Origin: Merdimonas sp963929015
Lineage (GTDB): Bacteria > Bacillota > Clostridia > Lachnospirales > Lachnospiraceae
Length of the DNA stretch: 64,000 bases
Reading direction: 5' to 3'
Assembly (NCBI RefSeq): GCF_963929015.1
Contig: NZ_CAWVHE010000011.1
Coordinates: 124,001 to 188,000 of the forward strand
A model generated the notes under the pieces. The model searched no databases, was not told the DNA's origin, and saw nothing but the letters and a program-made list of their open reading frames with translations. Position numbers and translations under genes: made by a program. Each line of letters opens with the position of its first letter. Within the stretch, counting starts at the first letter, position 1. Below are positions 7,513-14,847 of the stretch, one piece after another.

Positions 7513-9117
7513 ATGATGACACAGGGCGATATCGAAAAGCTTACCATCACGATGGAAAAGGCTGCGGCAAAGCTGGAACAGGATATCATGCTTGATATCG
7601 TCCGCCGGATCAAGGCAAATGAAGGCATGACATCTACCGCAGAATACCAGATCCAAAGGCTTCGGCAGCTGGGGCTTGCCGATCAGTATATTCGGGAAGA
7701 GATACAGACCTATTTAAAGGCATCGGCAGAAGAGATGGATCGGATCTTTCGGGATGTTCCAGAAAGTGAGTATAACAAGTTTGGTTCATTGTATCAGCAG
7801 ATGGGAATGGAGCAGACACCGTTTGGAAATCACACGGCAATTCAGGCAGTCATTGCAGCAACAATGACGCAGACAGACAGTACCTTCAAAAACATATCGC
7901 AGAGCTTGGGATTTACGGTTCAGAAAGGCGGAAAGACAGAGTTCCTACCCATAGCAGAATACTATCAGCAGACATTAGACAATGCAATCCTGGGCATTGC
8001 TACAGGTGCATTTGATTATACATCGGCATTGAACCGGGCTGTAAAAGAGATGACCAGGAGCGGCCTGCGGACAGTAGACTATGCATCTGGCAGATCATAC
8101 CGGATAGAGTCGGCAACCAGAACAGCGCTTATGACCGGGTTTTCCCAAATCACCCGGTACATGAATGAACAGACTGCAGCAGAATTGGGGACTGATGATT
8201 ATGAGGTCTCTTATCACATGGGCGCCAGGCCTACCCATCAATGGTGGCAGGGCAGGATATACAGTTACCAGGAACTGCTTTTTATATGTGGCTTGGGGAC
8301 TGTGACGGGGCTGTGTGGTATTCACTGTTATCATTGGTATGAGCCATTTATCCGTGGCATATCCGTCCGGAACTATACGGATGAGCAGCTGGATGCAATG
8401 ATTCAAGAAGAAAATATGCCGAGAAGTTATCGCGGAAAGGAATATACTGCGTATACTGCGCTGCAGAAGCAACGGAAGATGGAACTGACAATGCGGAAAC
8501 AAAGGCAGGACATTGTGCTCTTGAAAGAGGGCGGCGGTAACTCCCTTGATATTCTGGCTGCACAGACAAGGTATCGCACCACCATGAATGAATATGTATC
8601 ATTCTCAAAGGCGATGAATATGCCGCAACAGATAGACCGGGTGTATATGGATGGACTGGGAAAGGTCACGGGGAAATCCATTGAAAAAAGAGCCAGATCT
8701 GGAATAATGAATTTATCGGGTACGAAAGAGAATATCGAAGTGCATTCAGTGGGCAAAATAAACCGTGATATTTACAAATGTATCACGGAGGATATCGTAA
8801 CGGATGAGGTTATCATTACGGATGAGAGGATAGAACATATTAAAGAAAGACATCCGAATGACTATGAGAGGTTTTATAGTTACATTCCAGATATTATCAA
8901 TGATCCGGATTTTATTATTGAGGCTAATAAGCCCAATACTGCCGTTGTTTTGAAAGGAATCGAAGAGCGGGGAGAAAAGTTTAAACTGGTTCTTCGCATC
9001 AAAGTACAAGGCGATCCGGAAGAGTATAAAAATTCCATTATGACATTTTGGCGCATCGGGGATACAACATGGAGAAAGACTTTGAAAAATAAGACGGTTC
9101 TTTACAAAAAGGAATGA
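7513..9117 (+). CDS. Phage minor capsid protein 2 with C-terminal BECR-type nuclease domain
   Basis: Residues 1 to about 300 match the A118-type minor capsid (Phage_min_cap2) family: helical N-terminus, conserved ARPTHQWWQGRIYS and GLCGIHCYHWYEP segments. Residues about 405-534 form a separate domain (IVTDEVIITDERIEHIKERH, later NSIMTFWRIGD and LYKKE). This has the pattern of the PBECR group (phage Barnase/EndoU/Colicin/RelE-like RNase) often carried by head-associated polyvalent proteins. The second domain may be delivered into the cell with the DNA. The assignment is from sequence pattern only. The promoter of the following RNA overlaps the end of this gene. Confidence 0.82.
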   Translation: MMTQGDIEKLTITMEKAAAKLEQDIMLDIVRRIKANEGMTSTAEYQIQRLRQLGLADQYIREEIQTYLKASAEEMDRIFRDVPESEYNKFGSLYQQMGMEQTPFGNHTAIQAVIAATMTQTDSTFKNISQSLGFTVQKGGKTEFLPIAEYYQQTLDNAILGIATGAFDYTSALNRAVKEMTRSGLRTVDYASGRSYRIESATRTALMTGFSQITRYMNEQTAAELGTDDYEVSYHMGARPTHQWWQGRIYSYQELLFICGLGTVTGLCGIHCYHWYEPFIRGISVRNYTDEQLDAMIQEENMPRSYRGKEYTAYTALQKQRKMELTMRKQRQDIVLLKEGGGNSLDILAAQTRYRTTMNEYVSFSKAMNMPQQIDRVYMDGLGKVTGKSIEKRARSGIMNLSGTKENIEVHSVGKINRDIYKCITEDIVTDEVIITDERIEHIKERHPNDYERFYSYIPDIINDPDFIIEANKPNTAVVLKGIEERGEKFKLVLRIKVQGDPEEYKNSIMTFWRIGDTTWRKTLKNKTVLYKKE

Positions 9118-9129
9118 TTTTGTTATAAT
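9101..9129 (+). promoter_or_regulatory. Strong sigma-70-type promoter for a phage small RNA
   Basis: TTTACA (9101-9106), a 17-bp spacer and TATAAT (9124-9129), with TG one base before the -10 (extended -10). It is inside and just after the end of the minor capsid gene, where a simple late operon would not need a promoter. Expected start of transcription is about 9136. Confidence 0.75.
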
Positions 9130-9135
9130 TTGAGT

Positions 9136-9246
9136 ACAATAAAAAGAGGTCTTCGAGGTGAAAAGTGCGTCGTCATGCGCCACATGCTTAATGCAATGGG
9201 CAAAAGAGATGCTGGGAGTGACGCTCCAGCCGGAGACTTCTTTTTT
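9136..9246 (+). ncRNA. Structured phage small RNA of about 110 nt, family not recognised
   Basis: The two ends pair over 15 bp with two G-U pairs: 9141-9155 (AAAAAGAGGTCTTCG) with 9231-9245 (CGGAGACTTCTTTTT). The 3' arm ends in a T run and so doubles as terminator. Inside, hairpin 1 (9165-9170 with 9177-9183, one bulge) has the loop CGTCAT (9171-9176). Hairpin 2 (9211-9216 with 9225-9230) has a loop containing GTGACG (9218-9223). The two loops are complementary over 6 nt with one G-U pair, which suggests a kissing interaction. No open reading frame of note lies inside. The role is unknown; head assembly, packaging or regulation are all possible. Confidence 0.65.
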
Positions 9247-9266
9247 ACTGAATAATATGAATTGTC

Positions 9267-9301
9267 AATACCACCAGCCAGGAAGGCCGGTGGTATTTTT
9301 A
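9267..9301 (+). terminator. Intrinsic terminator behind the phage small RNA
   Basis: AATACCACC pairs with GGTGGTATT (9 bp) around an inner GCC/GGC, followed by a T run. It lies 20 bp after the end of the small RNA and could stop read-through from either the late operon or the small RNA. Confidence 0.75.
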
Positions 9302-9327
9302 TACTCATTTTTAGGAGATGATAGTTA

Positions 9328-9507
9328 ATGCTTGAAAAAGAGTATCACGGAAAAGATGCGGAAATCATTATGACGAAAGCAGAATTGGAGTGTATGATCG
9401 CCGAATCGGAAGAACGTGGATATCAAAGAGGTGCAAAACAAAACGAAAAGCTAAAGGAGGTTTTAAGAGCTGTGGTTGATTTGATTAAAATTGTAAGTGA
9501 TGAATAG
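9328..9507 (+). CDS. Small acidic/basic phage protein, 59 aa
   Basis: ATG 9328 behind AGGAGATGAT. The product starts MLEKEYHGKDAEIIM and is a charged helical protein with one cysteine. No family recognised. It lies alone between two terminators in the gap between minor capsid and scaffold genes. Confidence 0.6.
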   Translation: MLEKEYHGKDAEIIMTKAELECMIAESEERGYQRGAKQNEKLKEVLRAVVDLIKIVSDE

Positions 9508-9534
9508 AGAGGCGGTGATCCAGGTATCTCCCTT

Positions 9535-9562
9535 GAGGCGCAGGGTTATGCGTCTTATTTTT
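9535..9562 (+). terminator. Intrinsic terminator before the scaffold gene
   Basis: AGGCGCA pairs with TGCGTCT (7 bp) around GGGTTA, followed by TATTTTT. The rest of the gap to the scaffold gene (9563-9655) holds only a small perfect hairpin GAGGT-GCG-ACCTC (9609-9621) and the AGGAAGG ribosome site. How the scaffold and capsid genes downstream are transcribed past this point is unclear. Confidence 0.6.
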
Positions 9563-9655
9563 ATGCCAGCAGATTAGGCGTAAAACAGTCTGGACTTACT
9601 TGAAATCAGAGGTGCGACCTCGTAAAAAGCGTAGATGAAAGGAAGGAATTGTAAC

Positions 9656-10222
9656 ATGAAAAGAAAAGATTTGGAAGACCTTGGGCTGGAAAAAGAAACC
9701 GTTGATAAGATTATGGACTGGAACGGTGCGGATATTGAGGCGGCTAATGCAAAGGTGAAGAAGGCAGAAGGCGAGAGGGACAATTACAAGGCCCAGCTTG
9801 ACACGGCGACGGCGGAGCTGGACAAGTTTAAAGATGTTAAGCCGGAGGAAATGCAGGCTACAATCGAACAGCTTCGGAATGATCTGAAGGCAAAGGATGA
9901 TGAGTATGCTGCAAAGGAAGCAGAGCGTCTTTTCAACGATACTCTCGATAAGGCAATCGTGGCTGCTGGCGGCCGTAACGCGAAGGCTATCCGTGGGCTG
10001 CTGGACATTGATGCATTAAAAGGGTCTAAGGACCAGACAGAGGATATCAAGAAGGCACTGGACGCGGCTAAAGAGTCTGACGCTTATCTGTTTGGTGCTG
10101 ATGAACCATTCAGGAACCCGGTTGGTCCCACAAACAATCCGGAAGGGGACAAGGGCCTTGACGTGAGCACAGCAACGCTTCGCGCAGCAATGGGACTTCC
10201 CGCAGAAAAGAAAGGAGACTAA
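9656..10222 (+). CDS. Phage capsid scaffold protein, GP20 family
   Basis: 188 residues starting at ATG 9656, 9 nt after AGGAAGG; an in-frame ATG at 9635 lies before the ribosome site and is rejected. A long coiled coil of about residues 20-95 (ANAKVKKAEGERDNYKAQL, then more heptads) is followed by a conserved ALVAAGGRNAKAIRGLLD-like segment and an acidic C-terminus, the pattern of Phage_GP20 scaffold proteins. It directly precedes the major capsid gene, as is usual. Confidence 0.88.
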   Translation: MKRKDLEDLGLEKETVDKIMDWNGADIEAANAKVKKAEGERDNYKAQLDTATAELDKFKDVKPEEMQATIEQLRNDLKAKDDEYAAKEAERLFNDTLDKAIVAAGGRNAKAIRGLLDIDALKGSKDQTEDIKKALDAAKESDAYLFGADEPFRNPVGPTNNPEGDKGLDVSTATLRAAMGLPAEKKGD

Positions 10223-10228
10223 TAAACA

Positions 10229-11089
10229 ATGGCAAACAGTATTGCATTAAGAAAACAGTATTCTACACTGCTGGATGAGGTGTATAAATTATCATCTTTA
10301 TCTTCCGTTCTGGACGGACCGAATGAACTTGTCCGGGAGGGAGCAAACGCTAATGAGATCCTGATTCCGAAGATGGATATGCAGGGACTTGCGGATTACA
10401 ATAAGCAGACCGGATATGTGGCCGGCGATGTAACCCTGGAGTACGAGACCAAGAAATGCGGATATGACCGCGGCCGTATGTTCACGATTGACGCAATGGA
10501 CAACATCGAATCTGCAGGCGTCGCTTTTGGACGGTTATCTGGGGAGTTTCTTCGGACAAAAGTTGTTCCTGAGATTGATGCGTGGAGATTTGCGACCTAT
10601 GCACAGATTTCCGGCATTACAACTGCAAGTGCAAATCTGTCTGATGGAAAAGCAGCCCTGTCAGCTCTCCGGGCAGCGAGAGGACAGATCGAGAATGCAG
10701 AAGCCAACCTGGCAACGTGTTATCTGTTCATCAATCCGACAGTACTTGGTATGATCGAAGATCTGGATACTACGGCATCTAAAAAGGCTATGGAAGGATT
10801 TGCTGGCATTGTAAAGGTACCGAAGGGACGGTTTTTCAACAAAATCACACTGACAGGAAGCGGTGCTGGTGGATTTGCGAAGGCATCCGGAGGCCTTGAT
10901 CTTAACTTCCTGATCGTAGATAAGCAGGCGGCTATTCAGTATCAGAAGCATACAGTATCCAAGATCATTACTCCTGATCAGAACCAGGATGCAGATGCCT
11001 GGAAGTTCGGCTATCGTACGGTCGGTATTACCGAGTGCTATGATAACAAGAAAGACGGTATCTATGCTCATACAGTAGCGGGGGAATAG
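10229..11089 (+). CDS. Phage major capsid protein; 3' end carries a -1 frameshift cassette
   Basis: 286 residues in the zero frame. Composition and position, directly after the scaffold, identify the main shell protein of an A118/HK97-fold siphovirus (N-terminus MANSIALRKQYSTLLDEVYK). The zero frame ends GTA GCG GGG GAA TAG. A slip of one base back on the G run would read 25 further codons to the stop at 11158-11160, giving about 310 residues. The same end occurs in the tail tube gene. The short form would be the main product and the long form a minor one. Confidence 0.9.
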   Translation: MANSIALRKQYSTLLDEVYKLSSLSSVLDGPNELVREGANANEILIPKMDMQGLADYNKQTGYVAGDVTLEYETKKCGYDRGRMFTIDAMDNIESAGVAFGRLSGEFLRTKVVPEIDAWRFATYAQISGITTASANLSDGKAALSALRAARGQIENAEANLATCYLFINPTVLGMIEDLDTTASKKAMEGFAGIVKVPKGRFFNKITLTGSGAGGFAKASGGLDLNFLIVDKQAAIQYQKHTVSKIITPDQNQDADAWKFGYRTVGITECYDNKKDGIYAHTVAGE

Positions 11090-11160
11090 AACCCGCTGAC
11101 GATTTAGCCTTGATTGGCAGCGGGCAAATCGGCAAGGCGAAAATAGGGAAGGAGCAATAA
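11078..11160 (+). other. Frameshift cassette copy 1 (slip site, stem/pseudoknot, 25-codon -1 extension)
   Basis: Bases 11078-11158 match 13769-13849 at 80 of 81 positions. Zero-frame codons are GCG GGG GAA TAG; the -1 frame is open from before the G run to TAA at 11158-11160. Five nt after GAA begins a 7-bp perfect stem, 11092-11098 with 11118-11124. Its loop can pair downstream in two alternative ways: 11107-11112 with 11133-11138, or 11100-11105 with 11126-11131, each 6 bp, giving an H-type pseudoknot. The -1 peptide starts GIEPADDLAL and ends KAKIGKEQ. The AAGGAG ribosome site of the next gene lies inside the cassette. Confidence 0.75.
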
Positions 11161-11163
11161 AGA

Positions 11164-11598
11164 ATGAGTTATGAACCGACAACTTGGAGCGACGGAGATG
11201 TTATTACTGCAGATAAGATGAACAAATTGGAGCAGGGTGTCAAAAATGAGCAGACAGGACCGGCAGGAGATCCCGGTGCTGCTGCTGGCTTTGGAACTCC
11301 GACGGCAACAGTAGATGCAAATACAGGAACGCCGGAAGTAACAGTTGAAGCGACTGGACCGGATACGGCAAAAGTCTTTTCCTTTGCATTTAAAAACCTA
11401 AAAGGCGAGCCAGGTGCAAAGGGAGATCCGGGCGAGAAGGGAGATCCGGGCGAGAAGGGAGATCCTGGAGCTGGACTTACAGGCAGCGCTTCAGCGCTTG
11501 CTGCTCTTGAGTCTCCGGAGTCAGCAGACGCCCCGTCCATTGCAGCAAAGGTAAATGAAGTGATCGCCCAGCTAAAGGCAAGAGGAGTTGTTTCTTAA
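11164..11598 (+). CDS. Phage head fibre protein with collagen-like repeats
   Basis: 144 residues. The N-terminal segment PTTWSDGDVITADKMNKLEQ is common at the base of phage fibres. Residues about 75-100 are Gly-X-Y repeats (GEPGAKGDPGEKGDPGEKGD) that would form a collagen-like triple helix. The C-terminus (SIAAKVNEVIAQLKARGV) resembles the end of phi29 gp8.5-type head fibres. Its position right after the major capsid gene supports capsid decoration. An 18-bp DNA repeat encodes the collagen part. Confidence 0.75.
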   Translation: MSYEPTTWSDGDVITADKMNKLEQGVKNEQTGPAGDPGAAAGFGTPTATVDANTGTPEVTVEATGPDTAKVFSFAFKNLKGEPGAKGDPGEKGDPGEKGDPGAGLTGSASALAALESPESADAPSIAAKVNEVIAQLKARGVVS

Positions 11599-11982
11599 AT
11601 GGAACCATATGCAGATATTACATTTTACAAGGGAGATTTCCTAAACGGCAGAGATCCCAAAATACCAGATAAAGAATTTCCTTACTGGTCCATGATGGCA
11701 ACCGGAACAATACGGGAACATACTTTTTCACGGACTGATACAATGGAAGAGCTTCCAGATGATGTGAAAATGTGTTGCTGTGAAATTGCAGAAAAGCTGT
11801 ACCAGTGTAACCTTATAAAGGGTGATACTGGTATGGCGCTGCAAAGCTATAGCAATGACGGAGACAGTGGAACTTATAATACTGCTGATATGAGCCAGGA
11901 GGCCATAAATAACAGTATTACAGAAATGTTGAATCGGTGGCTCCTTCCTACCGGACTTTTATACTGTGGGGTGTGCGTATGA
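11599..11982 (+). CDS. Phage head-tail connector protein, 127 aa
   Basis: Starts immediately after the fibre stop codon and ends in an ATGA overlap with the next gene. Small helical protein with ELPDDVKMCCCEIAEKLYQC, the helical core seen in gp6/gp15-like adaptor proteins that dock on the portal. The assignment rests on length, helical pattern and gene order. Confidence 0.65.
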   Translation: MEPYADITFYKGDFLNGRDPKIPDKEFPYWSMMATGTIREHTFSRTDTMEELPDDVKMCCCEIAEKLYQCNLIKGDTGMALQSYSNDGDSGTYNTADMSQEAINNSITEMLNRWLLPTGLLYCGVCV

Positions 11983-12410
11983 ATCCAAATTATATCCATA
12001 CCATCACGGTATATAACTGCTTGCGGGCAGAGGATAATTCGAGCAGTATGAAAGACATCTGGCAGAAAACAGTCCTGCATGACTGCTATTACAAGAATGT
12101 GATCGGGCGTGTGGACAGTGATAAGACGGCAAGGATGCAGAATGTCTACACTGCCCGCATCCCGCAGTCAGATAATTATATTCCGTACCGTGAATGGGCG
12201 CAGAAGCCGGATGCTGCAAGATCATCCTATTTTACATTCAGCCTGGGTGACATTGTTGTGAAGGGTGAGTGTGACGATTTGATCACAGGTGAGTCCCCAA
12301 ATACAGCTACAGAGTTGCTGCAGAGATATAAGCCTGACGCATTCAAAGTGACAGCCTTTTCCGACAACACCTCTCACAAAATGTCAAAGCACTATAGGGT
12401 AGGTGGTTAA
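11979..12410 (+). CDS. Phage head closure/neck protein, 143 aa (DUF6751-like)
   Basis: ATG 11979 overlaps the previous stop (ATGA); earlier in-frame starts lie within the previous gene. The beta-rich sequence (YIHTITVYNCLRAED ... IVVKGECDDLI) fits the small beta-barrel stopper protein found second in the neck gene series of A118-like phages. Confidence 0.6.
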   Translation: MNPNYIHTITVYNCLRAEDNSSSMKDIWQKTVLHDCYYKNVIGRVDSDKTARMQNVYTARIPQSDNYIPYREWAQKPDAARSSYFTFSLGDIVVKGECDDLITGESPNTATELLQRYKPDAFKVTAFSDNTSHKMSKHYRVGG

Positions 12411-12827
12411 ATGAGCACAGAAATGCACTGGAACAAACCGATCCCACAGATCGTCCGGGAAGCTACTGGAAATAAGCGGACATTACTTTTTATGGCCCAG
12501 GAGGCTAAGAGGCTGATGGATCCCTATGTTCCGGCACGGAACATGGTGCTTTCCCGGAACGTGCGAACCTACGTGGAAGATGACCACGGTGTGGTACATT
12601 ATCTTTCTCCCTATGCAAGGTTTCAGCACGAAGGCTATCTGATGGTGTCCCGGATCACCGGAAGCCCCTGGGCGGAAAAAGGAGAGAGCAAGGTTGTCAC
12701 CGGGACAAGGCTAAACTACAGCACTGCGCGTCATCCGCTTGCTACTTCCGAGTGGGAGAAGGCTATGAAGGCAGCCAGGATGGATGATTATGTGCAGGCT
12801 GTACAAAACTTTGTTGGAGGGCGATAA
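12411..12827 (+). CDS. Phage minor capsid / neck protein, Minor_capsid_2 type, 138 aa
   Basis: Begins directly after the previous stop codon. Residues around 35-70 (AKRLMDPYVPARNMVLSRNV, then YLSPYARFQHEGYLM) match the pattern of the Minor_capsid_2/gp10-like family that completes the head-tail joint. Length is normal for the family. Confidence 0.75.
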   Translation: MSTEMHWNKPIPQIVREATGNKRTLLFMAQEAKRLMDPYVPARNMVLSRNVRTYVEDDHGVVHYLSPYARFQHEGYLMVSRITGSPWAEKGESKVVTGTRLNYSTARHPLATSEWEKAMKAARMDDYVQAVQNFVGGR

Positions 12828-12828
12828 T

Positions 12829-13266
12829 ATGACGAAGCACGATGCAATGGTGGCTTATATGTCGCCGAAAGTAGAAGAGCTGGCTGGAAGGCTTCTGAAT
12901 TTCAATGTGTCTCCAGGGAGCGCAGGAAATATTTCTTTCCTGACAAATTACTCCGGGAAGACCAGAAAGAAATATATCCGTGTCGGAGCAGAAAAGGAAT
13001 ATGCTTTTACAATCGTGATAAGCAAAAAGTTTTCAGATGACACGGATGACCTGAACCTGGAGGCAATGAACTTTTCCCAGGGATTTATGGACTGGGTAGA
13101 TGAACAGGACAGAAAGAAAATCTATCCTGATTTTGGCGGCAAATGCCAGGTAAAGAAACTTGAAAACTTACAGAACATGCCAAACCTTGCCACAGTGGAC
13201 TGGGAGAACATGATCGCCCAGTATATGCTGCAGTGCAGGGCTATTTATTTTGAAAAGGAGAGATAA
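12829..13266 (+). CDS. Phage minor capsid / tail terminator-like protein, 145 aa
   Basis: ATG 12829 behind GGAGGG; earlier in-frame ATG 12784 lies inside the previous gene without a ribosome site. It is the last gene before the tail tube, the place of the tail terminator in siphoviruses. The alpha/beta text (YAFTIVISKKFSDD, FMDWVDEQDRKKIYPDF) fits, but no motif is decisive. Confidence 0.65.
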   Translation: MTKHDAMVAYMSPKVEELAGRLLNFNVSPGSAGNISFLTNYSGKTRKKYIRVGAEKEYAFTIVISKKFSDDTDDLNLEAMNFSQGFMDWVDEQDRKKIYPDFGGKCQVKKLENLQNMPNLATVDWENMIAQYMLQCRAIYFEKER

Positions 13267-13270
13267 GAAT

Positions 13271-13780
13271 ATGAAATTAAGTGAACTGATGGCGGGATAT
13301 ACGCCGGAGGCCGACTACGAAGGTTGGGTAACAAATGACGATTATGTGTTTGCTATCGATACGACACCTACAGCGGATTCTCCAACACAGGAAGCAGATT
13401 TTGAGGTTGTGGAGATGGGAATCGCCGGATTGGATGCCCAGTTAAATCCAGTTACACAGGATAAGCAGTATATCCGCGCTGGACAGAGCACAACCAAGAC
13501 CGGTACACAGAGATCATTTGCAGTAACCGGTGACCGTTATGTTGGAGATCCGGCACAGGATTACTGCCTGTCCCATGCAATGAAGTATGGCACAGGAAAT
13601 GCAGTGGTCACAAACTATGTATATTTCTGTCTGCTGACGGGAAAAGGTGAGAAGGGGCAGTGCTCCATTATCATCAATTCTGATGGTTCCGGTAACGCTG
13701 GAGAATCTTCTGCTGTGGATATTGAGTTCCGGAAGATCGGATCCAATCCGGCAGAGTATACTTACGCGGCGGGGGAATAG
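13271..13780 (+). CDS. Phage major tail tube protein; 3' end carries a -1 frameshift cassette
   Basis: 169 residues in the zero frame, ATG 13271 after GGAGAG. The sequence (EGWVTNDDYVFAIDTTPTAD, then GIAGLDAQLNPVTQDKQYIR) fits the A118-type tail tube family. The end, GCG GGG GAA TAG, is identical to that of the major capsid gene and is followed by the same 25-codon -1 extension, here closed by TGA at 13849-13851. The long form would have about 193 residues. Alternative C-termini on tube proteins usually add a domain on the tail surface. Confidence 0.88.
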   Translation: MKLSELMAGYTPEADYEGWVTNDDYVFAIDTTPTADSPTQEADFEVVEMGIAGLDAQLNPVTQDKQYIRAGQSTTKTGTQRSFAVTGDRYVGDPAQDYCLSHAMKYGTGNAVVTNYVYFCLLTGKGEKGQCSIIINSDGSGNAGESSAVDIEFRKIGSNPAEYTYAAGE

Positions 13781-13851
13781 AACCCGCTGACGATTTAGCC
13801 TTAATTGGCAGCGGGCAAATCGGCAAGGCGAAAATAGGGAAGGAGCAATGA
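13769..13851 (+). other. Frameshift cassette copy 2
   Basis: Same layout as copy 1: slip site GCG GGG GAA TAG, 5-nt spacer, CCCGCTG/CAGCGGG stem and downstream pairing segments. The single difference (13803 A against 11112 G) changes a leucine codon TTG to TTA in the -1 frame, so the extension peptide is unchanged. It shortens one of the two possible pseudoknot helices by one pair. The conserved unit stops at the last sense codon and each copy uses its own stop codon (TAA, TGA). Confidence 0.75.
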
Positions 13852-13857
13852 TGTTAT

Positions 13858-14226
13858 ATGAAAATGATAACTGTAAAACTCCAGGGGGCGGAAGTGCAGG
13901 CTGCACTTCTTTCCCCTGCTGTCATGAAGAAAGTAGAAGAGGGATTTCTGAATGCTACACTGCAGATCGAAGCGATTGGCAGGAAAGATGAGCTGATGGG
14001 ATCGGAAGGCATCCGGGCGCAGTGCCAGGTTGTCATCGATTATGTAAGAGACATTTTCGGCGCAGATGCTGCAAGAAAAGTGTTCGGCGAAGAGACGGAT
14101 TATCTGACCTGTCTGGATGTCCTGGAAGAGATGCAGACCATGTATCCGGATCAGGTAGGCCCGATCATCCGGGAAAGAAACAAACGGATCCGGGAAAATG
14201 CAAAGAAAGCAAAAGGTGAGAAATAA
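13858..14226 (+). CDS. Phage tail assembly chaperone 1-like protein, 122 aa
   Basis: Lies between the tail tube and a Gp15-family gene, the usual place of the first tail-assembly chaperone. The start ATG 13858 is 12 nt from AAGGAG; two closer ATGs (13848, 13851) are in another frame that would not give this protein. Helical sequence with LTCLDVLEEMQTMYPDQVG. Its stop overlaps the next start (TAATG). A -1 shift into the next gene is blocked by TGA at 14217. Confidence 0.65.
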   Translation: MKMITVKLQGAEVQAALLSPAVMKKVEEGFLNATLQIEAIGRKDELMGSEGIRAQCQVVIDYVRDIFGADAARKVFGEETDYLTCLDVLEEMQTMYPDQVGPIIRERNKRIRENAKKAKGEK

Positions 14227-14843
14227 TGAATTTTGACCTGCTGACAGAAGATCTTCCTAAATCGGTACGGATTCATGGAAAGGAATATCCGATTCAGTGT
14301 GACTTCCGGATCGGGATTAAACTGGACGGGATTCTCCGATCAGAACTGGAAGACCAGGAGAAGATCAAGAGGATGCTGGTCCTTTATTTTAAGGACAACA
14401 TTCCTCCAGATATTCCTGCGGCAATTGATAAGATCATCTGGTTTTACCGGTGCGGGGAGCTCCTGGATAATGAAGATGAAGAAAAGAAAAAGCGCCGATA
14501 CATCCGGAGAAAGTCAAAGGATCCGGCCTGCGTGCTGACGCAGGATGCACCGTACGTGTATGCGGCGTTTATGGACCAGTACGGGATCGATCTGACCAGT
14601 GTTACGTTTATGCATTGGTGGAAATTTATGGCTCTGTTTGAATCTTTGGGCGATGAAACGAAGATGAGCAAGATCATGTATTATCGCCAGGCAAGCACGT
14701 CCGGGATGTCAAAAGAGCGCCGTGCTTTCATCAATGAGATGAAGAAGATCTACAAGATTAAAGGCACTAAGAAGATGACCCTCCAGCAGCGGAATCAGCG
14801 CTGGAAGGATTATGTAAAAGAAAGGTTTGAAAATAGAGGGTAA
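14226..14843 (+). CDS. Phage Gp15-family tail assembly protein, 205 aa
   Basis: The sequence follows the Bacteriophage_Gp15 pattern: VRIHGKEYPIQCDFRIGIKL near the N-terminus, a basic linker EEKKKRRYIRRK, then SVTFMHWWKFMALFESLGD and a basic C-terminus. It sits directly before the tape measure gene and is translationally coupled to the gene before it. It probably acts as the second tail-assembly chaperone. Confidence 0.82.
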   Translation: MNFDLLTEDLPKSVRIHGKEYPIQCDFRIGIKLDGILRSELEDQEKIKRMLVLYFKDNIPPDIPAAIDKIIWFYRCGELLDNEDEEKKKRRYIRRKSKDPACVLTQDAPYVYAAFMDQYGIDLTSVTFMHWWKFMALFESLGDETKMSKIMYYRQASTSGMSKERRAFINEMKKIYKIKGTKKMTLQQRNQRWKDYVKERFENRG

Positions 14844-14847
14844 GGAA

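Noticed and set aside
9136..9246. Type III toxin-antitoxin RNA (ToxI-like)
   Set aside because: Such RNAs are tandem repeats ahead of a toxin gene; this RNA has no repeats and its downstream gene is a 59-aa protein with no toxin features.
13848..14219. ATG 13848/13851 with the best ribosome-site spacing, opening an alternative frame
   Set aside because: That frame gives a Cys/Arg-rich text without family features; the 13858 frame gives the expected tail-assembly protein and couples to the next gene.
14196..14230. Programmed -1 frameshift joining the two tail-assembly genes, as in lambda G/GT
   Set aside because: The -1 frame of the first gene has TGA at 14217-14219, only nine bases before the second start, and no slippery heptamer follows it. 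TAATG coupling is enough.
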